Assembly (NCBI GenBank): GCA_035652535.1
Contig: DASRDP010000058.1
Location: 86,065-150,064, forward strand
Source of the DNA: Chloroflexota bacterium
Lineage (GTDB): Bacteria; Chloroflexota; UBA6077; SHYK01
Length of the DNA: 64,000 nt
Direction of reading: 5' to 3'
A program made the position numbers and the translations under genes. Under the pieces are notes generated by a model. That model searched no databases and was not told the DNA's origin. It saw only the letters and a list, made by a program, of their open reading frames with translations. Shown here piece after piece: positions 17,809 to 28,347 of this stretch (positions within the stretch are counted from its first letter, which is position 1; each line of letters starts with the position of its first letter).

Positions 17809-18327
17809 GTGCTCATCGCAGCGATCTTGCTCGCCCTCGGGACCGTCCTGGCCCGGCAGTCGTCCGGTGGCGGGTCATTCGGCGTTAACACGGCGGGAGG
17901 GCCGGGGACCCTCGCTAGCGCCGTGATGCCCGACTTCACCCTCTCCCTCGTCGACGGCGCGACGCTGAAGGCGAGCGACCTTGAAGGCAGGCCCGCCGTC
18001 CTGAATTTCTGGGCGAGCTGGTGCGTGCCGTGTCAGGAAGAAGCGCCGCTCTTTGCCCGCATGGCGCGCGAGTACGAGGCGGAGAACGTCGCCTTTCTCG
18101 GTATCAGCGAGTGGGACACGGAGAGCGACCTCCGCGCGTTTCTGGCGCGATACGGCGTGGGCTACAAGAACGGGGTCGATCTCGGCGGCAAAACGGCGAT
18201 TGAATTTGGGGTGACGGGAATTCCGGAGACCTTCTTCGTCCGGGCGGATGGAAGCCTCGCAAGCCGATGGATCGGTCCGCTCGACGAGGACCAGCTGCGG
18301 AAGCTGGTTCGAGAGATCCAAACGTGA
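17809..18327 (+). CDS. TlpA/ResA/CcmG-type membrane-anchored thiol-disulfide oxidoreductase
   Basis: 172 residues from GTG 17809. An N-terminal membrane anchor (residues 1-20) is followed by a thioredoxin fold with the active site WASWCVPCQEEAP near residue 70 and the cis-proline loop GVTGIPETFFV. Proteins of this type keep apocytochrome c cysteines reduced outside the membrane before haem attachment. The true start may be further upstream: the frame stays open to 17764, and GAGGAAGG at 17746-17753 would fit an unusual CTG/ATT start near there. The anchor would be kept either way. It heads the ccmF-ccmH operon, which supports the haem-ligation role. Confidence 0.85.
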   Translation: MLIAAILLALGTVLARQSSGGGSFGVNTAGGPGTLASAVMPDFTLSLVDGATLKASDLEGRPAVLNFWASWCVPCQEEAPLFARMAREYEAENVAFLGISEWDTESDLRAFLARYGVGYKNGVDLGGKTAIEFGVTGIPETFFVRADGSLASRWIGPLDEDQLRKLVREIQT

Positions 18328-18346
18328 GTCGGCGCCGCGCGTCGCC

Positions 18347-18769
18347 GTGATCGCGGAGCTGCTCATCGGCATCCTGCGGCTGGCGCACGCCATAACGGCG
18401 GCAACGTGGGTGGGAGGTACCCTGACATACGCGCTCGTGCGCTCCAGCGTCGCGCCGCCCGATTCCGCGGCGTGGCGGGGGTTCCGCGAGATCCTCCGCG
18501 CGGGGATCGGCGTGTTCGTGGTGACGGGCGTGGTGCTGAGCGTCGAACGGCTCTCGTCCGCGGCGCTACCGCCCATCTATGTTGCGCTGCTGGCCGTCAA
18601 GGTCGCGCTGGCCATCTGGATGTTCCGGGAGGCGCGACGCCTGGGCGCGGGGACACAGCCGGCGAGGCCATGGTGGCGCGGGCCCGAGGGTCGCGTCCTC
18701 GCCCTCGGCCTCGCGATCTACGGTCTTGCCGTTGCTTTGAAATCCGTGTACGAAGAGACCATTCGGTAG
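18347..18769 (+). CDS. CopD-like four-helix membrane protein
   Basis: 140 residues starting at GTG 18347, 19 bp after the thioredoxin gene. Four hydrophobic segments are predicted. The first contains LRLAHAITAATWVGG, the His-containing helix of the CopD / copper-resistance-D family, which in related proteins is near a haem or copper site. Function here is unproven. Lying inside a cytochrome c maturation operon, it may help haem or copper handling. ccmF starts 22 bp after its stop. Confidence 0.6.
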   Translation: MIAELLIGILRLAHAITAATWVGGTLTYALVRSSVAPPDSAAWRGFREILRAGIGVFVVTGVVLSVERLSSAALPPIYVALLAVKVALAIWMFREARRLGAGTQPARPWWRGPEGRVLALGLAIYGLAVALKSVYEETIR

Positions 18770-18791
18770 AGCGATTGGACGGAAAGGAACG

Positions 18792-20837
18792 ATGGAGCTG
18801 ACCGCGGCCGACCTCGGCGTCGCTGCCCTGATTGCCGCGCTGGTCGCGGCGGGCTGTTCTGTGCTGGCTGGCGCCTTGGGAGCGAGATCCGGCGACGAGC
18901 TCCTGCTCAGGGCGGCCCGCAACGGCGCCTTCGTTGTCGCTGGCATGATCGCCCTGGCCGCCGGCACGCTGGTCGCGGCGTTTCTCACCCACGATTTCTC
19001 CCTCGCCTACGTGGTGGAGCACTCCAGCCGATCGATGCCCGTCCAGTACATCATCGCCTCGTTCTACAGCGGTCAGCAGGGCTCCCTCCTGTACTGGGCG
19101 CTGGCGCTGAGCGTCTTCTCGGCCATCGCTATTCGCGCGACCTTCGACCGCCTCCGCCAGATGATCGGCTACGTGATCGCCGTGGCGATGGCGATCGAGG
19201 TGTTCTTTCTCTACATCCTGACGTTCGTCTCGAGCCCCTTCGATCGCATGCTGGCAATCCCAGCAGACGGGCGCGGTTTGAACCCCCTCCTCTACGACCA
19301 GGGCATGCTCATCCATCCACCCATGCTCCTGCTCGGCTATGCCAGCGTCGGGGTCCCGTACGCGTTCGCCATGGGCGCCCTTCTCGCCGGGCGCACGGAC
19401 GCGGACTGGATGCGCGCCACGCGTCGGTTCGCCCTGTTCGCGTGGGCGTTCCTGGGCGCGGGCAACCTCCTGGGCGCGTGGTGGGCCTACCACGTGCTCG
19501 GCTGGGGCGGATACTGGGGCTGGGACCCGGTCGAGAACTCCGCCATCATGCCGTGGCTCGCCCTCACCGCCTACGTCCACTCCGTGATGGTCCAACAGCG
19601 GCGCGGCATGCTGAAGGTGTGGAATATGGCCCTGATCGTCGCCACCTTCTGTCTCGCCGTCCAGGGCACCTTCATCGTCCGGAGCGGCGTCATTTCGTCG
19701 GTCCACTCCTTCGCCCAGTCGACGATCGGCCCATATTTCTTCGCCTTCCTAGCCACCGTGGTGATCGGATCGGTGGCGGCGCTTCTGGCGCGCCTCCCAT
19801 CTCTGCGCGACAGCGAGCAGTTCGAAGGGATCGTGTCGCGGGAGTCGGGCTTTCTCCTGAACAACGTGCTCCTGGTGGGCATCGCGTTCGCCACCTACTG
19901 GGGAACGATCTTCCCGGTCCTGTCGGAGGCCGTGCGCGGGACGAAGGCGACCGTCGGCCCGCCCTTCTACCGGCAGGTCAACGGGCCGCTCCTGCTCGGC
20001 CTGCTCCTCCTCATGGGGATTGGGCCCCTGCTCCCGTGGCGCAAGGCGACCGCGACCCAGCTCCGCCGGACATTCGTCGTCCCGCTCGCCGTCGCCGGGG
20101 TCGCGACGACCGTGATGGCCGTTCTCGGCCTTCGGGAGGTGGCGGCGATCCTCGCGCTGGCGGCCGCGGTCTTTGCCGCCGCCACCGTCGCATCGGAGTA
20201 CTGGCGTGGAATCCGCGCGCGTATGCGGTCGACGGGCGAATGGTTCCTGCCGGCCGTCCGCCACCTGATCGCGCGGGCCCGACCCCGCTACGGCGGCTAC
20301 CTCGTTCACCTGGGGATCGCCTTCATCGCGGTCGGCGTGGTCTCCTCCTCGTTCTACCAACAGTCCCGGGACGTGACCCTGCCGGTCGGCGGATCCCTCA
20401 CCATCGGGCGCTATACGTTGACGTACCAGGGTTTGACCGACCGGACGGTCGGCGACGCGCGGTCCGTCACAGCGCAGCTCGCCCTGTCGGAAGATGGCGG
20501 TCCCTCGCGAACCGTCTCCCCCGGGCGCGTCTTCTTTCAAAACTTCAACGATCAGCCGGCGACGCGGGTCGCCATCGAGACGGAGCGCCTGGAGGACCTG
20601 TATCTCGTCCTCACCGGCTGGGGAGACGACGGCACCATCAGCCTCGTCGCCATCATCAACCCGATGGTGCCCTTGATCTGGTTTGGCGGGGTCATCCTCC
20701 TCGTCGGCGCGTTCGTGAGCCTTTGGCCGGAACGAGCGCCCGCGATCCAGCGCGTGCCCATCGCGAGCCGCGGACGCGCCGGCCAGCCGCTGGGCGTTTC
20801 CCCCGCGCCGTCGGCGCCCAGCCAGCCCTTCGGATGA
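18792..20837 (+). CDS. ccmF: Cytochrome c haem lyase subunit CcmF
   Basis: 681 residues with about fifteen membrane segments. The haem-handling WWD domain is clear: WGGYWGWDPVENSAIMPWL near residue 240-258, flanked by conserved histidines (LIHPPMLLLGY before, YVHSVMVQ after). The long C-terminal external loop and final TM (about 605-640) are typical of CcmF. It ligates haem to apocytochrome c together with CcmH/CcmI. ATG 18792 follows GGAAAGGAAC at good spacing. Its stop overlaps the ccmH start (ATGA), indicating translational coupling. CcmABCDE are not in the window. Confidence 0.95.
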   Translation: MELTAADLGVAALIAALVAAGCSVLAGALGARSGDELLLRAARNGAFVVAGMIALAAGTLVAAFLTHDFSLAYVVEHSSRSMPVQYIIASFYSGQQGSLLYWALALSVFSAIAIRATFDRLRQMIGYVIAVAMAIEVFFLYILTFVSSPFDRMLAIPADGRGLNPLLYDQGMLIHPPMLLLGYASVGVPYAFAMGALLAGRTDADWMRATRRFALFAWAFLGAGNLLGAWWAYHVLGWGGYWGWDPVENSAIMPWLALTAYVHSVMVQQRRGMLKVWNMALIVATFCLAVQGTFIVRSGVISSVHSFAQSTIGPYFFAFLATVVIGSVAALLARLPSLRDSEQFEGIVSRESGFLLNNVLLVGIAFATYWGTIFPVLSEAVRGTKATVGPPFYRQVNGPLLLGLLLLMGIGPLLPWRKATATQLRRTFVVPLAVAGVATTVMAVLGLREVAAILALAAAVFAAATVASEYWRGIRARMRSTGEWFLPAVRHLIARARPRYGGYLVHLGIAFIAVGVVSSSFYQQSRDVTLPVGGSLTIGRYTLTYQGLTDRTVGDARSVTAQLALSEDGGPSRTVSPGRVFFQNFNDQPATRVAIETERLEDLYLVLTGWGDDGTISLVAIINPMVPLIWFGGVILLVGAFVSLWPERAPAIQRVPIASRGRAGQPLGVSPAPSAPSQPFG

Positions 20838-21391
20838 GCGCGACCATCATGCCCCGCGCCAGCGCGTCCGTCGCCGGCTCGCGAGCGACCCAGCGACGAC
20901 GACCCGCTGGAAACGCTCTTCTCGGCCTCGGGCTCGCGGCCATCGCGCTCCTCATGATTCCGTCCATCGGCCGTGCCGCCTCGGGGGGCGATATGCCGGT
21001 CGATGAGCGGGCGCGACAGATCGCGCAAGAGCTCCGGTGCCCGATCTGCGAGGGGCTGTCCGTTGCCGATTCGCCCTCGCAGCTTGCCGTTCAGATGCGG
21101 GGGGTGATTCGGGAGAAGCTGGAGAGCGGAGAGAGCAGGGACGAGATCGTCCGGTACTTCGTGCAGCGATACGGCGAGAGCATCTTGATGGAGCCGCCGC
21201 GGCGGGGGTTCACCACTGTCGCCTGGGTGGCGCCGTACCTCGCGCTCCTCGCGACGCTGGCCTTTCTCGGGTGGAAGCTTCGTCGCAAGCCAACGCCGGC
21301 CTCGCCCCCCGTTCCCGACGACGACCTGGCGCCGTATCTCGAAACCGTGGACGAGACCTACGAGCTGATCCACGACGAGGCGATTCGTTGA
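20834..21391 (+). CDS. ccmH: Cytochrome c biogenesis protein CcmH
   Basis: 185 residues. The N-terminal hydrophobic segment near residue 30-48 acts as anchor or signal. The short external domain has LRCPICEGLSVADSPSQLA, whose CxxC reduces apocytochrome cysteines, followed by the three-helix fold. A second TM (about 130-150) and an acidic cytoplasmic tail end the protein. Start ATG 20834 overlaps the ccmF stop by 4 bp, and its own stop overlaps the TTG start of the next gene, so the three are translationally coupled. Confidence 0.93.
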   Translation: MSATIMPRASASVAGSRATQRRRPAGNALLGLGLAAIALLMIPSIGRAASGGDMPVDERARQIAQELRCPICEGLSVADSPSQLAVQMRGVIREKLESGESRDEIVRYFVQRYGESILMEPPRRGFTTVAWVAPYLALLATLAFLGWKLRRKPTPASPPVPDDDLAPYLETVDETYELIHDEAIR

Positions 21392-22653
21392 CCGCGATCG
21401 CCGCGATCGTTCTGGTCGCCATCGGCCTTGCCGTCATCAGCCGGCCGCTCTTCGCGCGATCAACGCGCCGTCGGCTCGAAGGGGTCGAGAGCCGACTCGC
21501 GGAAGTGGAGGAGCGCTACCGGAGCGCGCTCGCCGACATCCAGGACGCGCAGAACGATTGGGAGATCGGCAACCTCTCCGAAGCCGACTACGCGCGATTC
21601 CGATACGACGGGCGGCGGCGCGCCGCGGAGGCGCTGCGCGAGATCGCGGCCTTCACCGAGCGGCGCGCGCACATTCGGCGGGAGGTCGAACGCGAACTGG
21701 CCGCCATGGGGCGGCCGACGGGCGTCGCGAGCGCGGTCGTGGACCACGCCAATGGTCGCGTCCCGGCGGCGTCGCCGCGAACGACGGCAGCGTCCCAGCG
21801 CGGCGGGATCGTTTACGCCGTCGGCGGAGCGGCGGGCGTCGCGGCGGCCATTGCCGGCATCGTGTTCATTTATGCCCACGCCCGGAGCATCCAGGCCGCC
21901 CAGGCGCCGGTCGGCGCGCTCCCGGGCCTGCAGGTTCACGCCGTCGTCACGGACGCGAGGGGCGGCTTCTGGGTCGCGACACAGAACGGGCTCCTCCGAA
22001 GCGACGATGGACGGGCCTGGCGTCCTGGCGGGGCCGCGGCGGACATCTCCGGCATCGCGACGCGCGACGGCGCGCCCTGGCTCGCGGTCGGCCGCGACGT
22101 GTCGCTCGAGAGCGACGACGGCGGCGCGACATGGGTCGAGATCACGACAGACCTGCCCGATGGAGGGATCGCGGGTGCAGGCAGTGGCATGGACGGCGCA
22201 TTCGCCTACGTGGCCGGTGCCGGCCTCTATCGCACCGACGACGGAGCACACTGGATGCTCGTCGCCGCTCCCGTGAACGATCCGGTCACTGGCCTTGCAA
22301 TCCTGCCGGGATCCCAGGGAGGGCAGGCGATCTACCTGGCGGCCGGCCGGTCGGTGATTCGTTCCGGCGACGGCGGGCGCACATGGGCCTCTGCCGCCGG
22401 CGCCGTGAACCTCGCCGTGACCGGCGTGGTGCGCGGCGTTAGCGCCGACGCCACCCGGGGCGCGCTCTACGCGGCGTCCTCCGACGGGATCTTCCGGACG
22501 ACGCGCGACGGGTCGGAATGGGAGAAGCTGCCGTTCCAGGGATCGGTGCGCGCGGTGGCCGGCCGCGGGGATCGACTGGTGGCCATCGACGACGACGGCC
22601 ACGTGTTCGTTAGCAACAGCGGCGGAGCTGCCTGGACGGCCGACCAGGGATGA
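21388..22653 (+). CDS. CcmI-like N-terminus fused to an Asp-box beta-propeller
   Basis: 421 residues from a TTG start embedded in the ccmH stop (TTGA). The first TM (1-18), followed by a coiled-coil-like segment with LADIQDAQNDWEIGNLSEADY, matches the N-terminus of CcmI, the apocytochrome chaperone. A second TM lies near 145-165. In place of the usual TPR chaperone domain there is a propeller of about 240 residues with at least six Asp-box/BNR-like repeats (SDDGRAW, SDDGGATW, TDDGAHW, SGDGGRTW, TRDGSEW, SNSGGAAW). I infer an external propeller that replaces TPRs in binding apocytochrome or another partner. The next gene again overlaps by 4 bp. Confidence 0.75.
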   Translation: MTAIAAIVLVAIGLAVISRPLFARSTRRRLEGVESRLAEVEERYRSALADIQDAQNDWEIGNLSEADYARFRYDGRRRAAEALREIAAFTERRAHIRREVERELAAMGRPTGVASAVVDHANGRVPAASPRTTAASQRGGIVYAVGGAAGVAAAIAGIVFIYAHARSIQAAQAPVGALPGLQVHAVVTDARGGFWVATQNGLLRSDDGRAWRPGGAAADISGIATRDGAPWLAVGRDVSLESDDGGATWVEITTDLPDGGIAGAGSGMDGAFAYVAGAGLYRTDDGAHWMLVAAPVNDPVTGLAILPGSQGGQAIYLAAGRSVIRSGDGGRTWASAAGAVNLAVTGVVRGVSADATRGALYAASSDGIFRTTRDGSEWEKLPFQGSVRAVAGRGDRLVAIDDDGHVFVSNSGGAAWTADQG

Positions 22654-23843
22654 GGCGGCTCGTTCGACTCGCGGCGCTGGCCGGTCTCGCCCTCGCCGTC
22701 GGCTGGCCCGGAGCGACCGTGATGCGTGCCCAGAGCGCGGATCCGGACGCCGGCGGGCCGGGCGAAGCGTTTAGCGTCGAGGGGCAGGTCGTCAACGGCA
22801 CAGCGGGCGCGGCGCCGCCAGCGGACCTCCAGATCAAGGTCGTGTCCTTCGCCGACGAAAAGATTCAGGGCTCGTGGGACGCGAGCCTGGGGGACGACGG
22901 GCACTTCGTGGCAAGCGGCATCCCAGTCGCGGCGGGCGCGACGTACGTGCTGGCCAGCGACTATGAGGGAGCGACCTACGTCGTCCAGGTGACCCCGCCG
23001 GACGGCGGCGGCGCCGTGAGCAAGGACCTCACGGTGTACGAGAGCGTCACGACGGATCCCGGCATCCGATTCGACCAGAGCGCGGTGATCGTGACCGATG
23101 TCGACACCGGCAGCCGGGCCATCACGGTCACGGAGCTGCACACCATCGTGAATCCGACCGATCGGACCTTTGCCCCCCAGATGGGCGGGCCGGGCGGCCC
23201 CGCGGGGCTGTTGGTCTTTGGCCTGCCGCCCAACTCCTTCGATCTCACGCCCGGCCTGGGGCTCGACCCTTCGCAAATCGTGGAGATCGGCCTGGGATTC
23301 GCGTCGCTCACGCCGATCTTTCCCGGCCGGCGGGAGATCTCCTTCAGCTATCGGTTCCCGTACACCAGCAGCCAGGCGGAGTTCCAGCGGACCGTTCGGT
23401 ATCCCGTGGATACGGTTCGGGTCCTCGCCGAGACCCCGGGCCCGGCGATCGCGAGCCAGCAGCTCGCGGCCGCGGACAACGCCACGATCGGCGGCCACCA
23501 GTATCGAATCCTGAGCGGGGGCCCGCTTGGCGTTGGCGACACCCTGCGTTTCACCGTGGACGACTTGCCGGTTCCCGGCGGCATCTTCGCGCGCATCCCG
23601 CCGGCCGCCCCGGCCGCCATGGGCGCGCTCGTGGGCGCCGCGGTCATCGCCCTCTACTGGCGGCGGACGCGTCGCGCGCCACCGATCGCAGAGTTGGGCG
23701 CCAGCGTCTCGAGCGACGGTGGCCTGGTGGAGCAGCTCGTCGCGCTCGAGGAGGAGCACGCCGCCGGCCGGATCTCGGATGCGGAGTTCAATCGATCGAA
23801 GGCGGCGCTGCTGGAGCGTGCCGGCGCTCCGGATCAGTCCTGA
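22650..23843 (+). CDS. Exported, C-terminally membrane-anchored beta-rich protein of the ccm operon
   Basis: 397 residues. A signal peptide (about 1-27, ending VMRAQS) is followed by a carboxypeptidase-regulatory-like/Ig-type domain (about 38-130: VEGQVVNGTAG and ATYVLASDYEGATYVV) and a second beta domain (about 140-300). One TM near 318-337 and a cytoplasmic tail of about 60 residues complete it; the tail ends in a SHOCT-like helix, LVALEEEHAAGRISDAEFNRSKAALLERA. Function unknown. It overlaps the CcmI-propeller gene by 4 bp (ATGA), so it is likely a dedicated partner in cytochrome c assembly in this lineage. Confidence 0.65.
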   Translation: MRRLVRLAALAGLALAVGWPGATVMRAQSADPDAGGPGEAFSVEGQVVNGTAGAAPPADLQIKVVSFADEKIQGSWDASLGDDGHFVASGIPVAAGATYVLASDYEGATYVVQVTPPDGGGAVSKDLTVYESVTTDPGIRFDQSAVIVTDVDTGSRAITVTELHTIVNPTDRTFAPQMGGPGGPAGLLVFGLPPNSFDLTPGLGLDPSQIVEIGLGFASLTPIFPGRREISFSYRFPYTSSQAEFQRTVRYPVDTVRVLAETPGPAIASQQLAAADNATIGGHQYRILSGGPLGVGDTLRFTVDDLPVPGGIFARIPPAAPAAMGALVGAAVIALYWRRTRRAPPIAELGASVSSDGGLVEQLVALEEEHAAGRISDAEFNRSKAALLERAGAPDQS

Positions 23844-23873
23844 CCCGAGCGCCGGCGAATGATCCGGCTCGGG
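23844..23873 (+). other. Stable hairpin just after the ccm operon, possible U-less terminator
   Basis: CCCGAG (23844-23849) pairs with CTCGGG (23868-23873), and an inner CCGG/CCGG extends it to about ten pairs with a 2-nt bulge. It begins directly after the stop codon (23841-23843). No T-run follows. Confidence 0.4.
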
Positions 23874-23928
23874 AGGACATCCGGACTTTCCGCGCGCCGA
23901 GGCACTGGCTGGGCCATGTTCGTCGATG

Positions 23929-24005
23929 TGGTCGGGGATGGCAGATTCGAACTGCCGACCTCTTGGTCCCAAACCAAGCGCGCTACCAGACTGCGCTAAT
24001 CCCCG
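23929..24005 (-). tRNA. tRNA-Pro (anticodon UGG), CCA encoded
   Basis: Read on the minus strand, the gene begins CGGGGAT at 24005, has a D-arm with GCGCAGTCTGGTAGCGC, an anticodon stem CTTGG/CCAAG enclosing TTTGGGA (anticodon TGG), a short AGGTC variable region and a T-arm GGCAG-TTCGAAT-CTGCC. The acceptor ends ATCCCCG, discriminator A, and CCA is encoded at 23931-23929. The rdgB gene lies 12 bp upstream on the same strand. Confidence 0.97.
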
Positions 24006-24016
24006 GGCGTCGAAAA

Positions 24017-24639
24017 TTATAGCGACTGCAGGTACCGAACCAGCCTCGCCGCCGCTCGCGCGCGGTGGCTGATCCGGTTCTTTTCCGCCTCGGCCAGCTC
24101 GGCCATGGTCCGGCCCAGCCTCGGGATGCGCACGATCGGGTCGAACCCGAACCCGCCCGTGCCGGCCGGCGCCAGGGCGACGACACCCGCGCAGCGCCCC
24201 TCGAAGGTTCGCTCCGTTCCATCCTCGTCGATCAGCGCCATGACGCACACGTACCGACAGCGTCGCCGGCGTGGCGGCACCTCCCGCAGCGCCTCCAGCA
24301 CGCGCGCGTTCTTCTCGGGTCCGTCGGGGAGTCCCAGGTACCGGGCGCTGAAGACGCCCGGCGCTCCGCCCAGCGCGTCGATCTCGAGCCCGGAGTCCTC
24401 AGCGATCGTCGGCATACCGGTCGCCGCGAACCACGCGCGGGCCTTCAGAAGCGCATTGTCGGCGTAGGTCGCGCCCGTCTCCTCGACGTCCAGATGCGTC
24501 GCGAGGTCCTCGGGCGAGACCAAGCGGCGAGTCGCCACCGACAGGAGCGCCGCGATCTCCCGGATCTTTCCGCTGTTGGTGGTGGCGACGAGGAGCGCCG
24601 AATCCGGGCGCGCCGCCACCGCGCCCGGGATGCCGTCCG

Positions 24640-24646
<7 letters not shown>
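24017..24646 (-). CDS. rdgB: XTP/dITP diphosphatase (Ham1/RdgB)
   Basis: 209 residues. It hydrolyses non-canonical purine triphosphates (ITP, XTP) to monophosphates, keeping them out of DNA and RNA. The family motifs are all visible: TTNSGKIREI near the N-terminus, EDSGLEIDALGGAPGVFSARY with the metal-binding acidic residues, GGFGFDPI, and EKNRISHRARA at the C-terminus. It overlaps the upstream FtsH-like gene by 7 bp. An extension of about 18 residues precedes the usual start, so initiation could be at ATG 24646, the adjacent GTG, or slightly downstream. Confidence 0.95.
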
Positions 24647-26466
<1,820 letters not shown>

Positions 26467-26475
26467 CGGACGCTC

Positions 26476-26991
26476 CTATTCGACGCGGTCAATTTTGCCT
26501 TTCGTGTCGAGCGTGAAAACGTAGGGAATGTAGGTGGCATCGCTACTGGATGGATTGGTGCGCGCCACGACGTAGAACTGCATGCTCCCGCTGGGGATCG
26601 GGTACCCGCCGATATACTGGACCCGGTCGATGCGGCTTCCAATTTCGCGCACGCGGTCGAGCTGCCGCTGCGTCTCGTCCTGGCTCACCCCGCGCTGCTG
26701 CAGATCCTGAATCACGCGGTCGCTGTATGCCTGCCACACGAGCTTGGCGTCGTACGTCTGCTGCCCGCGCAGATACGCCGCCGTCGAGCTTGGCTCATTC
26801 TGAGCAACGGGAGCGCTCGAGGATCCCGTGGACGGGACCGAGAGGCTCAGCGACGGCCAGAGATCGAAGCTCGACAGGGCGATGATGCCCGCGATCACGA
26901 ACAGTGCCAGGGCGATGATTCTGCCCCGGCGTGCGCTCCCCCGGACGGTTCGGGCGGCGATACGCCGGAGGACGCGAACAACTATGGTCAT
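26476..26991 (-). CDS. Small membrane-anchored protein of unknown function
   Basis: 171 residues with a basic N-terminus, one TM (about 24-42) and an external domain containing YDAKLVWQAYSDRVIQDLQQRGVSQDETQRQLDR, a helical segment, followed by a strand-rich end (VQYIGGYPIPSGSMQFYVV). The frame is open to 27528, but ATG 26991 precedes the TM directly and places a promoter upstream, so I prefer it. It lies 9 bp upstream of the FtsH-like protease. Given the missing periplasmic domain in that protease, this protein could be its external partner; this is inference only. Confidence 0.6.
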   Translation of the reverse strand: MTIVVRVLRRIAARTVRGSARRGRIIALALFVIAGIIALSSFDLWPSLSLSVPSTGSSSAPVAQNEPSSTAAYLRGQQTYDAKLVWQAYSDRVIQDLQQRGVSQDETQRQLDRVREIGSRIDRVQYIGGYPIPSGSMQFYVVARTNPSSSDATYIPYVFTLDTKGKIDRVE

Positions 26992-27013
26992 GCTATCCAG
27001 CGGTGTGGCGGTT

Positions 27014-27081
27014 GCACGGATAGGCGTCGAGATCCGTGCGCGCTCTTTGATAGGGTATCCTAGCATTCCCGATCTGGTCAA
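27014..27081 (-). promoter_or_regulatory. Candidate promoter and inverted-repeat operator upstream of the FtsH-like operon
   Basis: On the minus strand TTGACC (27081-27076) and TACCCT (27057-27052) are separated by 18 bp. Just downstream, GCACGGAT (27014-27021) and ATCCGTGC (27032-27039) form a perfect 8-bp inverted repeat with a 10-nt spacer. It would fall at the very start of the transcript as a hairpin, or serve as an operator. The remaining bases to the ddl start at 27229 show nothing I can identify except its GGAGGA ribosome-binding site. Confidence 0.35.
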
Positions 27082-27228
27082 CGTTCGTCTGGTCGTTCGG
27101 CCATCCGTCTCCCAGCCCATCGGGCGACTCAAGCGGCTCCAGCGGGACGCGCCGAGGTCGCGCCCGACCTGGACCGACGTCTTGACCCGCGCTCGGGTAA
27201 CAGTGGGCGTCCCGATCGGAGGAATCCC

Positions 27229-28311
27229 ATGTCGAAGGCGCGCGTAGCGCTGATCTATGGCGGTCGGTCTGGCGAGCACGAGGTGTCCGTCGCGTCCGCG
27301 CGCTCGCTGGTGCGGGCCATCGACCCGGATCGCTACACCGTGCTCCCCATCAAGATCGACCACGAGGGATCGTGGCTGCTGTCGGAGCCCGGATCTCCCG
27401 CGGCCACGAGCACGCAGCGCGTCCTTCCCAGCGCTGATCCTGGCCGCCGCGGGTTCGTCTGCCTCGCCACCTCGGGCAACCCCGACGGCGACTTCTACGA
27501 GATCGACGTCGCCTTCCCCCTCGTCCACGGGACGTACGGCGAGGATGGATGCCTTCAGGGCCTGCTCGAGATGGCCGGCATCCCGTACGTGGGATCGGGT
27601 GTGCTCGCCTCCGCGGTGTCGATGGACAAGATCGTGATGAAGTCCGTCTTCCGCGCGGAGGGATTCCCGACGCCACGGTGGATCGCCGTCGATCGGACGG
27701 ACGCCGAGACCGATCCGTGCCTGCCCGAGCGGATCGCCGAAGAGATCGGCTTCCCTTGCTTCGTGAAACCGAGCAACCTCGGGTCAAGCGTTGGGATCAA
27801 CAAGGCGCGCGACGAGGACCAACTCGCGGATGCGATCGCGCTCGCAGCGCAGTTCAGCGCCCGCCTCATCGTCGAGCAAGGGCTCGAAGTGCGGGAGATC
27901 GAGTGCGGAGTTCTCGGCAACCACGAGCCCAGCGCATCGGTGGTCGGCGAGATCATCCCAGCGCGCGACTTCTACGACTACGAGGCGAAGTATCATGACC
28001 AGCGCACCCAGTTCGTGATTCCCGCGTCGCTACCCGAGGCGATCGCGTCGCGGGTGCGTGATCTGGCCGTGCGCGCCTTTCAGGCGATCGGCGGGGCGGG
28101 CATGGCGCGCGTCGATTTCTTCCTCGGGCGCGACGACGGCGCCGTTTACTTGAACGAGATCAACACGATACCGGGATTCACCGACATGAGCGTATATCCG
28201 CGCCTGTGGAACGCGTCGGGAGTCGCCTATGGGCAGCTCATCGACCGATTGATCTCCCTCGCCTTCGAGCGCCACGCCGATCAAGCCCGCAACCGGACCC
28301 GGTACGCCTAG
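27229..28311 (+). CDS. ddl: D-alanine--D-alanine ligase
   Basis: 360 residues of the ATP-grasp family; it makes the D-Ala-D-Ala dipeptide for peptidoglycan in the cytoplasm. N-terminal YGGRSGEHEVSVASA carries the catalytic Glu. The central part has FPLVHGTYGEDGCLQGLLEMAGIPYVGSGV, then the ATP-binding FPCFVKPSNLGSSVGI. The C-terminus has the Mg ligands ARVDFFL and NEINTIPGFTDMSVYPRLW; the SVYP form fits D-Ala rather than D-Lac specificity, by family knowledge. ATG 27229 follows GGAGGAA. Its presence indicates a peptidoglycan-bearing cell. Confidence 0.96.
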   Translation: MSKARVALIYGGRSGEHEVSVASARSLVRAIDPDRYTVLPIKIDHEGSWLLSEPGSPAATSTQRVLPSADPGRRGFVCLATSGNPDGDFYEIDVAFPLVHGTYGEDGCLQGLLEMAGIPYVGSGVLASAVSMDKIVMKSVFRAEGFPTPRWIAVDRTDAETDPCLPERIAEEIGFPCFVKPSNLGSSVGINKARDEDQLADAIALAAQFSARLIVEQGLEVREIECGVLGNHEPSASVVGEIIPARDFYDYEAKYHDQRTQFVIPASLPEAIASRVRDLAVRAFQAIGGAGMARVDFFLGRDDGAVYLNEINTIPGFTDMSVYPRLWNASGVAYGQLIDRLISLAFERHADQARNRTRYA

Positions 28312-28347
28312 GCGTCGACAACCTCCAGAAAGGATTGGGCGAGTCGC

